DNA from: Streptomyces sp. TP-A0874
Lineage (GTDB): Bacteria; Actinomycetota; Actinomycetes; Streptomycetales; Streptomycetaceae
Length of the DNA: 64,000 bases
Reading direction: 5' to 3'
Assembly (NCBI RefSeq): GCF_001748085.1
Contig: NZ_BBZK01000011.1
Coordinates: 1 to 64,000, forward strand
The translations under genes and the position numbers were made by a program. The first letter of the stretch is position 1. Every line of letters starts with the position of its first letter. The notes under the pieces were generated by a model. That model was not told the origin of the DNA. It saw only the letters and a list, made by a program, of their open reading frames with translations, and searched no databases. Positions 25,337 through 33,395 of this stretch are shown here, in pieces.

Positions 25337-26099
25337 AGCCCTGCTCGGCTTCGGTGTTGGGCTGTCCCGGAGTGCGGTGCGGGGATCGCTCTCTCTGCGA
25401 GCGCTCTATGCCGCTTCTGCGGCCGCGGCTGCATTTCTGGGATATCTCTTCACAGTGTTGGTACTGGTAAACGCCAACGCCGCTGATGCTGACGCAGTGC
25501 GGATGCCGCTGTGGCATCTGGCCGTCGCAGTGGCGTTGGCCGCGGCCGCAGCTGGTGGGGTGTGGGCGCTGATGTTCCAGAAGCGCCCTGCTGGCAAAGA
25601 CCAGCCGACGGCCTCTGGCACTGTGGGCTTGCGGCGGGGCGAAAAGGCCGTATGGGTCCGCAGTGTTGGCCCCCGCTGGCTGGTAGCCGCCGGGATGCTG
25701 GGCGCGGTTGTCGCCGTGGCAGCTGGAGTACTCGGATGGAGCCCTGGATTTTGGCTGTGGCCCATAGGGCTGCTGTTCGCGGCTGTGGCCGCCACCCAGG
25801 TGAGTATTGGTGGCGAGGGACTGACCATCCGACCGCCGTTGCTCCGAGTACCCCGGGTTCATATCCCGCTTCAGCGGATCGAGAGGGTGTGGGTCGCGCA
25901 GGCGCGGCCATTGCCCGATCTTGGAGGCTGGGGCTATCGGGTCGCCAAGGGCAGGCGCGGGCTTGCGCTGCGATCCGGGGATGCGGTGTGGCTTGACCTG
26001 AATGATGGCGGGCAGTTCGTCGTGGTCGTCGATGACGCTGCGACGGCTGCCGGGCTGCTGGGGGACCTACTGACCAAGGACACCCGACAGGACATCTGA
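25337..26099 (+). pseudogene. DUF1648 membrane protein, 3' part beyond IS
   Basis: The C-terminal ~250 residues of the interrupted gene. Three to five hydrophobic segments (YAASAAAAAFLGYLFTVLVL, PLWHLAVAVALAAAAAGGVW, WLVAAGMLGAVVAVAAGVLG, FWLWPIGLLFAAVAATQV) precede a cytoplasmic PH-like tail (GLTIRPPLLRVPRVHIPLQR, IERVWVAQARPLPDL, DAVWLDLNDGGQFVVVVDD). The stop at 26099 lies just before the GntR start at 26101, so the two were one operon. DUF1648 proteins are often paired with YtrA-like regulators and implicated in envelope or antibiotic stress. Confidence 0.8.
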
Positions 26100-26100
26100 C

Positions 26101-26457
26101 ATGCTCATCCGTATCGACACCTGTTCTACCCTCCCGCTGGCAGAGCAGATCGCCGCCTCTGTACGGCGGGCGCTGGCCGACGATGCTGTGCGTGTCGGTG
26201 AGCGACTGCCCGCCGCTCGGGAGGTGGCACGGCTTCTCGAGGTCAATGTGCATACTGTCCTGCGGGGCTACCAGCAACTGCGCGATGAGGGGTTGATCGA
26301 CCTCCGGCGTGGCCGGGGCGCCGTGGTAATCGCCGCCCCGGCCCAAGCACGACTGCACGAAGTCGCCTCTCAGCTGGTGACCGAGGCTCGTGAGGCCGGT
26401 TTCTCGGAATCCAGAACCGTCGCCTTGTTGCGCTCCTCTTGGAAGGAGGCTCGGTAA
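26101..26457 (+). CDS. GntR-family regulator, YtrA subfamily
   Basis: A 118-residue short GntR protein. The winged helix (PLAEQIAASVRRALADDAVR, VGERLPAAREVARLLEVNVH, TVLRGYQQLRDEGLIDLRRG, RGAVVI) is followed by only a short dimerisation helix, the layout of YtrA regulators that repress linked membrane or ABC genes. ATG 26101 is adjacent to the DUF1648 stop. With its operon partner disrupted, its expression would depend on read-through from the IS or a new promoter. The last 88 bp overlap the convergent HTTM gene. Confidence 0.88.
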   Translation: MLIRIDTCSTLPLAEQIAASVRRALADDAVRVGERLPAAREVARLLEVNVHTVLRGYQQLRDEGLIDLRRGRGAVVIAAPAQARLHEVASQLVTEAREAGFSESRTVALLRSSWKEAR

Positions 26458-27281
26458 TCCGCGGGCGGCTTGCGTGCACGCAACTCCCCGCCCAGTGGCA
26501 GGCACAGAAGAAGCAGGCCTGCCCACATCGCCAGAGCGAAACTCCACAGGCCCATCATGGTGGCGATGCGAAGATGGAAGCACACGCCGGCTGTCAGGAG
26601 CATGTAACGCACCCGCTGGGGTAGCAGCAGCGTCACCGCCAGGGAGATCTCGATGAAGAGCGGGACCCAGGTCAGTGCGGCGACGCCGATGGGGTTGTCG
26701 AGTACCGGGCCGACCAACGTGTGCAGCCACCCGGATGCACCGAAGGCCAGGCTGTTGCCCCAATACCACATCCCAGTGCCGTCGGCCCACTCTGCGTGCG
26801 GCAGCTTCGAGACGGAAGATTGGAAGTACACGAACGACATCTGCAGACGCACCACGACCAGGGAGCTGGCCCCGGCCATCAACACCCACCGCGGCTGCGT
26901 GGCCTCGGAGCCGGCAGTACTCCAGTGCCATCGCCGGCGGTCGCCGAGAGCGGGCAACACCAGCAGAAGGGTCAATACGGTGGTCATCTGGTCGCCGCCG
27001 TCACCGATTGCGATGCCGGTGAAGACACTGAAGCTGATGTACGCGTGGGGAAGTGCGGTCAGCCGTGGCCGCCAGCCGCTGGCCACGGTGAGCAGGACCG
27101 CTACACAGGCCCACCGCATTCCATCCAACCCGTCGCTGGAAACGAGACAAAACGCTCCTCCAGCTTCGATTCCGTGGCACGTGGGGTGGTTGCCCTGGAA
27201 GGCCACTGGGCGGAAGAGGGTTGCGGAATCGCTGAAGGCCAGGGTGAGGAGTGTGCCGAGCGCGAGAAGGGTGCGGGCTAG
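26370..27281 (-). pseudogene. HTTM/SdpB-like membrane protein, main part, interrupted by IS701
   Basis: The frame beginning at the IS boundary reads LARTLLALGTLLTLAFSDSA with TLFRPVAFQGNHPTC, then several TM helices and HTTM-domain motifs (HAYISFSVFTGIAIGDGGDQ, VRLQMSFVYFQSSVSKL, WADGTGMWYWGNSLAF, WVPLFIEISLAVTLLLPQRV, FHLRIATMMGLWSFALAMWA). The family is related to vitamin K-dependent gamma-carboxylase-like HTTM proteins and SdpB of Bacillus. Its role in Streptomyces is unknown. The upstream coding end lies beyond the IS at 28702. It overlaps the 3' end of gntR by 88 bp on the opposite strand. Confidence 0.78.
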
Positions 27282-28701
27282 TACTCCAGCTGTAGATCGT
27301 GATCTTCATGTCTGGGCTGCGGCTTGTCGCCGGTAGTGACTGGTGCGTGATCGTGCCTGGTGGCGTCGGCGCCAGCCGGACCAGGCAAGCCGGTGGGCCG
27401 CGTCGTGGACGGGCCGGACGACGAGTGCGATGAACAGGCGGCAGATCTCGTTGCAGGACAGCGGGATCAGGCCGTCCGGGGTGGGTCGGTGTGCGTGTTC
27501 GTCGGCGCGGACGACAGCGAGGAAGGCGTGGGCCAGCATCGCGAGGGTGACCCAGCAGGCCCAGGAGGGGTAGCGGCGGACCTGGTGCTCATCCAGCCCG
27601 GCCAGCCCCTTCTCAGTTTGGAAGGTCTCCTCGACTCTCCATCTGGAGCCTGCGACCTTGACCAGGGTGGCCAGGGATGCCGACGTGGTGGAGTGACAGC
27701 GGTAGTAGGCGAGTTCACCGGTGCTGCGGTTGCGGCGGATCAGCAGCTGGTGGCGGCCCGGGGCCGGCTCGGCGAGGTCGATGACGGCCCAGTCGTAGAA
27801 CCGCTGCCCCTTCGCGCCGCGCCCGGCCGAGAGTTTCTGCCAGGCCCACTTCGGCACCTTCTTCGCCAGGGCATCGGCGCGGAACTTCCCTGCACCGGTG
27901 GGTACTTCGGCTGAGCAGGCCACCGCGAGGACGTAGCCGATGCCGCGTTCCCCCAGAGCCGTACGGAGTTTCGGGTTGCCGCCGTAGACCTCGTCCCCGG
28001 TGACCCAGCCGACGTGGTGTCCGGTGTCCAGGAAACGTTCGATCATCGTGCGGGCCAGGTCCGGCTTGGTCGCGAAGACGGTGTCCTCGCCGAGTCCCGC
28101 GGCCCGGCAGCGGTCCGGGTCGCTCGTCCAGGAGCGCGGGATGTACAGCTCCCGGTCCACTGCCGCGAGCCCGCGTGTCCCGGGGTAGACGAGGTAGACC
28201 GCGACCTGGGAGTTCTCGATTCGCCCGGCCGTTCCGGTGTACTGGCGCTGGACCCCGACCGTGTGGGTGCCCTTCTTCACGTCGCCGGTCTCGTCGACCA
28301 CCAGCACGGCGGCCTCGTCGTGGAGGTGTTCGACGACGTATTCGCGCACGTCATCGCGGACGGCGTCGGCGTCCCAGACGGCCCGGCACAGCAGATGCTG
28401 CATGCCGTGCGGGCTGCTCTCCCCGGCCCACTCCGCGATCGTCCAGCAGTTCTTTCTCGGCAGGTCCGACAGCAGCCCCAGCACCAACCGTCCGGCCCGC
28501 AGACGGGGTTCGACCCGCGCGAACCGGCCCGCTATACGGCCCATGGCCACCTCGAACGCCTCCCGCCAACGGACGGGATCTATGCTGTGACCTGCGGCCA
28601 CCGTCTCATCGTTACTCCACACAAGTCACGATGATCAACGGTGGCCGCACCCGTCTCCACACCAGCCCCGACCAGCAAGATCACGATCTACAGCTGGAGT
28701 A
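27282..28701 (-). mobile_element. IS701-family insertion sequence
   Basis: Perfect inverted repeats, TACTCCAGCTGTAGATCGTG inward from 27282 and its complement ending at 28701, share at least 24 bp. Flanks are CTAG on the left (27278-27281) and TTAG on the right (28702-28705), both fitting the YTAR target of IS701, though they differ by one base. The element contains one intact transposase gene and splits the HTTM gene. Confidence 0.88.
27306..28622 (-). CDS. IS701-family transposase
   Basis: A 438-residue DDE_5-type transposase. Asp in AVLVVDETGDVKKG, Asp in HVGWVTGDEVYGGNPKLR, and the C-terminal Glu in GSRWRVEETFQTEKGLAGLD form the catalytic site. The N-terminal domain (RIAGRFARVEPRLRAG) precedes QHLLCRAVWDAD. 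GTG 28622 starts the frame, and a GTG slightly downstream (AAGHSIDPVRW) is possible. The stop lies in the left inverted repeat. The gene is intact, so the element may be mobile. Confidence 0.9.
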   Translation of the reverse strand: MWSNDETVAAGHSIDPVRWREAFEVAMGRIAGRFARVEPRLRAGRLVLGLLSDLPRKNCWTIAEWAGESSPHGMQHLLCRAVWDADAVRDDVREYVVEHLHDEAAVLVVDETGDVKKGTHTVGVQRQYTGTAGRIENSQVAVYLVYPGTRGLAAVDRELYIPRSWTSDPDRCRAAGLGEDTVFATKPDLARTMIERFLDTGHHVGWVTGDEVYGGNPKLRTALGERGIGYVLAVACSAEVPTGAGKFRADALAKKVPKWAWQKLSAGRGAKGQRFYDWAVIDLAEPAPGRHQLLIRRNRSTGELAYYRCHSTTSASLATLVKVAGSRWRVEETFQTEKGLAGLDEHQVRRYPSWACWVTLAMLAHAFLAVVRADEHAHRPTPDGLIPLSCNEICRLFIALVVRPVHDAAHRLAWSGWRRRHQARSRTSHYRRQAAAQT

Positions 28702-28865
28702 TTAGCGCTAATGGCTGTTCCGATGGTCCCCAAGGCCGTGGAGGCCCGCGAGTTCACGGAAACTGAAGGACTTTCCGTGGGAACCCGAGGGCGGACGGTC
28801 GTGTTCTCGTGGGTTCGTGCCCCGGGTTCATGCGAACACGCGGGGTGGGTGCCGAGCGGGCCCAC
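28702..28865 (-). pseudogene. HTTM gene, detached N-terminal coding end
   Basis: From GTG 28865, after GGGAAGGCACCCAG, the minus strand reads THENTTVRPRVPTESPSVSV and NSRASTALGTIGTAIS up to the IS701 border. The last residues resemble the start of the first TM helix, continued on the far side by RTLLALGTLLTL. Precise excision would still leave the two halves one base out of frame, so the gene was damaged before or during insertion. Confidence 0.5.
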
Positions 28866-28909
28866 CCCTGGGTGCCTTCCCTGAAAACAGTGCTGCCACC
28901 GTAGGAGTC

Positions 28910-29434
28910 ATGAGAGCAGAAGGAACGACACCGGAACCGGAAACCTCTGTGCAGAGTGGGCTCACATCTCTGGGTGAGGTGGCGTGTCGTTATCAGGCGG
29001 ATGAGATACGCCCGGAGGATCTGCCGATGATCGCTGCTGAGGCGCTCGCAGCCGGACTGGACACCCCGACATTGTGCGAGCTCGCCGGTTGGCCTCGCAA
29101 CGCGGATGCCCGCGATATTCGCGAAGCGTTCGAGCAAGCACTTACCGAGTCCGGGATCGGGCTGCCGGATCGGGGCCTGGCACGGCGCCACGCTCTGCGC
29201 CGGATGGCGGCGAGACTCATCGCTGGAGAGATAACTCCCGCCGACCTGGCGACCGACGACTGGTGGGAGACGGAGGTCGAGACCGAGGCGGAGCAATCGT
29301 TCGTGGCGCTGATCCCGCAATGCGATTGCTGCATCGAGTACACCTTGGGGCTTGACCAGCAGACATGGGCGGCCCAGCTGCGGAACGCCGCCCTCGCCCT
29401 GACGTCGTCTCCGCCGATCGGCCCCGGATGCTGA
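28910..29434 (+). CDS. Conserved hypothetical protein
   Basis: A 174-residue acidic, helical, soluble protein: SLGEVACRYQADEIRPEDLP, MIAAEALAAGLDTPTLCELA, GWPRNADARDIREAFEQALT, RHALRRMAARLIAGEITPAD and QSFVALIPQCDCCIEYTLGL. The CDCC cluster near the C-terminus could bind metal. No signal or TM segment is present. ATG 28910 has TAGGAG close upstream (short spacing). It is divergent from the HTTM relic and next to the recombinase unit. I recognise it only as a conserved Streptomyces type without known function. Confidence 0.75.
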   Translation: MRAEGTTPEPETSVQSGLTSLGEVACRYQADEIRPEDLPMIAAEALAAGLDTPTLCELAGWPRNADARDIREAFEQALTESGIGLPDRGLARRHALRRMAARLIAGEITPADLATDDWWETEVETEAEQSFVALIPQCDCCIEYTLGLDQQTWAAQLRNAALALTSSPPIGPGC

Positions 29435-29485
29435 CTGTGCCTCGCGTGCGCATCCTCAGCAAAGGCGTGGACCGGTCAAGCAGAC

Positions 29486-31079
29486 TCATTGAAGTGGCTG
29501 TTCAGCGGCCTGGTGCAGCAGCGCCCGTGCGGAGTCCGCGTAGCGCATCGCGGTCTTCTCGTCGAGCCCGAACACCTCGGCGAGGTGGAGCGGGTCGGGC
29601 CCGTGGGTCATGGCCTCTTCGAGTTGGCGGTCGATGCGGAGCCGTTCCAGCGTCGCGTCCTGCCCGCGCATCGCGGCGCTGATCCAGTGGTTACTGGCGC
29701 GGCTGGTCTTCGTGGCGGTCTGGTTGTTGATCAGTAGGTGGAGGGTTCGCGGTGTTCGGCCACCGGTGGCGCCGGTGCTCCAGCCAGTCCAGCAGCAGCT
29801 TCAGGGTGAGGTCGTCGAGCGGGCGGACACGTCCGGCGATGGTCAGCCGCCGGTTGCCGATGTCGAGGTCGTCGAGCGTGAGGGTGGCGATCTGGGCGAC
29901 CCGGGCGGCGTGGACCGCTGCGAGGGCGAGGATGAGCCGCGTCGCCGGGGTGGTGGCCGCCGCGACGGAGCGGTCGACCTGCTCGGGGACGAGCGGTTGC
30001 AGCACGGCGTACTCGTATTGCCCGACCTTGATCCGGCTGGTGGGGTTGCGGAAGATCAGCCCGTTCCGCTTGGCCCAGGTGAACAGCGAGCGCAGGGCGA
30101 TGAGTTGGTCGTGGCGCTGGCGGCCGTGCAGTGTCTTGATGTAGGCGAGGACGTCGTCGCGGGTCACCTCCCGCAGGTGGTCGTAGGGGTTCGACCATTC
30201 CAGCAGGGCCGGGCGGACCCGGTTGAGGTAGAGCCAGACCGTGCCTTCCCGTCGCGGGAGGCTGCGGGGGCCGCCGTCCCGCAGGACGCGGGTCCAGCGC
30301 TCGGCCTCCGAGCGGATGCCGGGTGCGAGACCCTCCAACCTCTCGGCGAGCCAGCGTTCGAAGGAGGGTTCGCTGTCGTCCTCGAAGATCCCCATCTCGT
30401 CCAGGACCGTGACGGTGTGGCCGACCGGTAGGTCCAGGGCCCGCAGCGGGGCGAAGATCTCCGTGTGTCGGATGAAGTCGCCCTCGACGTAGCCGGTGAG
30501 GACGAGGGCCAGGCCGCGGTTGACGGCGAAGCGGATGTTACGTCCCCAGCCGCGGGCCTCGGCGAGCCGGTGGGCGAGGTACTTTGCCCAGGCCAGCCAC
30601 GGGCTGGCCAGGTCGGCGTCGGCCAGAGCGAGCCGGCTGTAGTCACGGAGGATCTGTGTGAACAGCGGTAGCTGCCGCCAGCTGGGATCCGGGCGCCAGG
30701 CCGGTGCAGGGGGCGGCTTGGGCGGGGCTCCCCGCCGTCCTCCGCGGGGCCGAGCCGCGGGGGTCGCTCTCCTGCGGTAGTGCATCCCGACGAAGAACAG
30801 TTGGTGATGCCGGACGGCGGCGAGTCGGTCCCGCACGTCCGTCTCGTCCGTGGGCTGGCCGACGACGGCCTTTGCGCTGAGGCGGGCCTGGCACCAGCAC
30901 AGGCGGCAGTATTTCCACTTCAGCGGCTGGACGCGGTGGCAGCCGGTGCATGCGGCCGCGTCGTGGCCGCGGCCGAACATGTAGCAGGTGGGGCAGAGGC
31001 GGCCGCTGAAGTTTCCCCAGGCCAGGCAGCTGTCGCAGGAGTCGGTGGGCTTGACGTAGCCCTTCGGGAACCGTGCCAT
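29486..31079 (-). pseudogene. Tyrosine recombinase with N-terminal zinc ribbon, frameshifted near C-terminus
   Basis: The first ~90 residues carry four Cys pairs (CDSCLAWGNFSGRLCPTC, CTGCHRV, CRLCWC), i.e. zinc ribbons. A core-binding region (VWLYLNRVRPALLEWSNPYD, VTRDDVLAYIKTLHGRQRHD) and the catalytic Arg in AAVHAARVAQIATLTLDDLD follow. One extra C near 29740 truncates the frame at 29691. Without it the protein continues HLLINNQTATKTSRASNHW and LHLAEVFGLDEKTAMRYADS, whose Tyr is the likely nucleophile, and stops at 29486. The ATG start at 31079 is 4 bp after the XRE gene. Either a recent mutation or a sequence error explains the shift. Confidence 0.75.
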
Positions 31080-31083
31080 CGGC

Positions 31084-31416
31084 TCACTCCGGCGGCAGCG
31101 ACCGGCCGTCCCGGCGCTTGGGGATCACCTTCGGTGCGGCGGTTCCCGCGCCGACCGCGGCCCGTTCGGTCTCCTCTGCCTGGCCAGGGCGGCGGACCTT
31201 CTCCGGTTCGGGGATCAGCAGGTCTCCGATCTCGCAGCCGAGGACCACGCAGATGACGTCCAGGTCCTCCAGCTTGAGCGAGACCGGCTGGCCGGACCAC
31301 AGCCCGGACATCTTGCCGGCTGAGATCACCAGGCCGTGCTCGGCCAGGCTCCGCTGGAGTTCGGACGCCTTCCAGATGCCCTTGTTCGCGGCGGTCAGCC
31401 GCAGGTTCCACCTCAT
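31084..31416 (-). CDS. Small XRE-family DNA-binding protein
   Basis: A 110-residue protein with an N-terminal helix-turn-helix of the HTH_26/Cro type: ANKGIWKASELQRSLAEHGL, VISAGKMSGLWSGQPVSLKL and EDLDVICVVLGCEIGDLLIP. A disordered, charged tail follows. ATG 31416 overlaps the stop of the upstream integrase gene (ATGA), so translation is coupled. Its place between two recombinases suggests it acts as an excisionase-like or regulatory partner. Confidence 0.85.
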   Translation of the reverse strand: MRWNLRLTAANKGIWKASELQRSLAEHGLVISAGKMSGLWSGQPVSLKLEDLDVICVVLGCEIGDLLIPEPEKVRRPGQAEETERAAVGAGTAAPKVIPKRRDGRSLPPE

Positions 31417-32507
31417 CGGGCCAGTCCTTCCAGCCGCTTCGCGGCCCGTTCCATCCCGGCGACCCAGGCGTCCTCGACCCGGGTCTGCTGCACGTGGATA
31501 TACCGCATGGTCGTAGCGATCCAGGAATGTCCTAAGACCTCCTGGATAGCGAGCAAGTCCAACCCGTTTCCGTAGAGTTGGGACGCGCAGAAATGCCGCA
31601 GGACGTGCGGTGTCAACCTGCCCGTCCAACTCGCCAGATGAGCCTGGACCGCGTTGTCGAGCCCGTTGCGCAGGGCGTCGTCGCCGACCCGGCGGGCGGA
31701 GCCGTCGGTGTTCTTGCGCTCAGAGGGGAACAGCGGGGCACCAGGGCGAGTGTGATCGTCATCGAACTGGCCCCACACGTCCTCGATGAACCAACGCAGT
31801 GTCCGGTCGGCACCATTGATCAGCGGAACCATCCGCTCGCGCGGCCCCGAGCCACGGGCCCCCTTGCCGTGGCGGACGTGGAGTTTGCCGAAGCGGCCCA
31901 GGTCCCACTTGATGTCGTCCAGGTTGAGCCCACATGCCTCGCTCGCCCGCAGGCCGACCTGGGACATCAGCTTCGAGGCGGTGTAGTTCCGGGCGGTGGG
32001 GGCGAACTTCCGGCAGGTGGCCAGCTCGCCGCCCCAGCCGGTGAACAACGTCCCGATCTCCGGCTCACTCGGCGGGATCCGCAGCTGGGCGTCCTTGGCC
32101 CCGCGCGGCCGGTTCATCTCGTCGATCGGGCACTCGACCACCCGGCCGGTCATCCGGTGGACTTCGACCTTGTGTCGCAGCTCCAGGAACATGAAGTACG
32201 TACTCAACGCCTGCGACCGGCCCAGCCGGGTGCCGCTGGGCGAGTGCCGCAGCACCTTCCCGAAGTACACGTCCGCGTCAGCGGGCTCCATGTCCCACAA
32301 AGGCCGGCCGAACCAGGTCCTGATCTGATCCAGGTGACCGACGTCCCCGCGGATGGTGCCGTCCGCCAGCCCTGCTGAGGCCCGCGCGAGAACGAACCCG
32401 GACAGCACATCGGTCTCGAACCGCTCCAGCTCCTCAGCCGACGCGGGCGCCCAGTGCTCACGCAGGTCCCGTACGACTGCCAGCGCCGCCAACCCGAGCC
32501 TCCTCAC
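31413..32507 (-). CDS. Tyrosine-type site-specific recombinase
   Basis: A 364-residue integrase with all catalytic residues. Arg I lies in SQVGLRASEACGLNLDDI, the His-x-x-Arg box in LTPHVLRHFCASQLYGNGLD, His/Trp in LGHSWIATTMRYIHV, and the nucleophilic Tyr in MRYIHV. The N-terminal SAM-like core-binding domain covers about residues 30-130 (GFVLARASAGLADGTIRGDV). The reading frame is intact. First gene of the recombinase operon; it probably performs strand exchange with, or instead of, the zinc-ribbon recombinase. Confidence 0.9.
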   Translation of the reverse strand: MRRLGLAALAVVRDLREHWAPASAEELERFETDVLSGFVLARASAGLADGTIRGDVGHLDQIRTWFGRPLWDMEPADADVYFGKVLRHSPSGTRLGRSQALSTYFMFLELRHKVEVHRMTGRVVECPIDEMNRPRGAKDAQLRIPPSEPEIGTLFTGWGGELATCRKFAPTARNYTASKLMSQVGLRASEACGLNLDDIKWDLGRFGKLHVRHGKGARGSGPRERMVPLINGADRTLRWFIEDVWGQFDDDHTRPGAPLFPSERKNTDGSARRVGDDALRNGLDNAVQAHLASWTGRLTPHVLRHFCASQLYGNGLDLLAIQEVLGHSWIATTMRYIHVQQTRVEDAWVAGMERAAKRLEGLAR

Positions 32508-32659
32508 CTTCGACCCGACTGCGAATCGGTCGGACGAGATGAGAACGCTTCAAGAATCCCGAAGTTACGTCACAAGCCGGCAGAGCACACGAAGGAGGAA
32601 GAACCCGCTGGCCACGGGCCCAGGGACTCAGCGGGGCTCAGGGGAACTCACGGGATGTC

Positions 32660-33187
32660 GCACAGAAGCGGGCACTGCTGGTCGAGACGGGGACGATCGT
32701 CCCACCGTCCGCCTTCCTTGTCCCGGTCGACTTCGAGAAGGCGTCCGCCCGGTCACTTGCCGATCACCTCGTGCAGGCCGGCTTCGACCCGGGCCGACCC
32801 TCCCTGGTCAGCTGGCTCGGGGTCACGATGTACCTGACCTCGGAGGCCATCAGGCAGACCCTTGCCGTCATCAGCGGCTTCGCACCCGGAACAGAACTCA
32901 TCGTGGAACATCTCCTCCCGGCCGAACTCCGCGACGACACAGGTCAGGCGTATGCGGAACTGGTCACGGCAGCGGCGGCCGAGCAGGGTGAGCCATGGAA
33001 AACGTTCCTCAGCATCGAGCAGATGGACGCCCTCCTGCTTGAACACCGGCTCCAGCCGATCGAGTACGCCCGGCAACGCGAGACGATCGATCCTGCGGAG
33101 TGGGAACGTACCGACGCGCTCCGCCCGTGCGAGTTGTCCGTCCTCGCCCACGCGAGTGTCCCCGCCCGCTTGCTCAACACGACCTGA
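32660..33187 (+). pseudogene. SAM-dependent methyltransferase (LCM family), 5'-truncated
   Basis: Homology starts abruptly at about 32660 with AQKRALLVETGTIVPPSAFL and VPVDFEKASARSLADHLVQA, then GFDPGRPSLVSWLGVTMYLT with SEAIRQTLAVISGFAPGTEL. This is the second half of leucine-carboxyl-methyltransferase-like (PPM/Tcmp) enzymes common in Streptomyces. The SAM-binding N-terminal half (about 110 residues) is missing, lost at the boundary with the recombinase unit. GTG 32771 could start a shorter product, but it would lack the cofactor site. Confidence 0.78.
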
Positions 33188-33395
33188 CACGAGCTCGACG
33201 ACAGGAGCGGCCACTGCCCGCCGTCCCCCTGTCCGTTCCTTCTGCTCTCCGGCACCCATCACCTCCCCACACCGGGCCAGGGCCAGTCCGCCGGGGTTGG
33301 CAACGCTGGCCGTTGTCCGACTCCGCCGCCTGGGCAACTGGCGTACCACGTAGGCTGCGGCCATCAAGGGAGCCCGGGGGAAGAGACTGCAGGTC

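Larger units (their letters stand above)
23622..25338 (+). mobile_element. IS630-family element carrying a VOC-family gene
   Basis: Perfect 30-bp terminal inverted repeats lie at 23622-23651 and 25309-25338; each outer end reads CTAGTGCCGCATCAGGCAAC inward. The outer TA within CTAG is consistent with the TA target duplication of IS630/Tc1-mariner elements. Inside are a VOC-fold gene and then the transposase. Joining the flanks at TA recreates the DUF1648 coding sequence (EVLLIPELALLGFG), which proves the insertion and its exact borders. Confidence 0.88.
29486..32507 (-). mobile_element. Recombinase unit: two tyrosine recombinases plus XRE protein
   Basis: Three minus-strand genes with 4-bp overlap or 4-bp gap form a tight operon: tyrosine recombinase, small XRE protein, zinc-ribbon tyrosine recombinase (frameshifted). 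A homologous chromosomal gene (methyltransferase at 32660-33187) has lost its 5' end just beyond the unit, consistent with insertion or recombination there. Exact ends and repeats were not found. It resembles recombinase-in-trio type elements in concept, but with a DNA-binding protein in the middle. Confidence 0.6.

Noticed and set aside
1..33000. Whole IS-rich region as one composite transposon
   Set aside because: The IS ends differ from one another and no pair of identical, equally oriented copies brackets a segment; the Tn3 fragments belong to different subfamilies.
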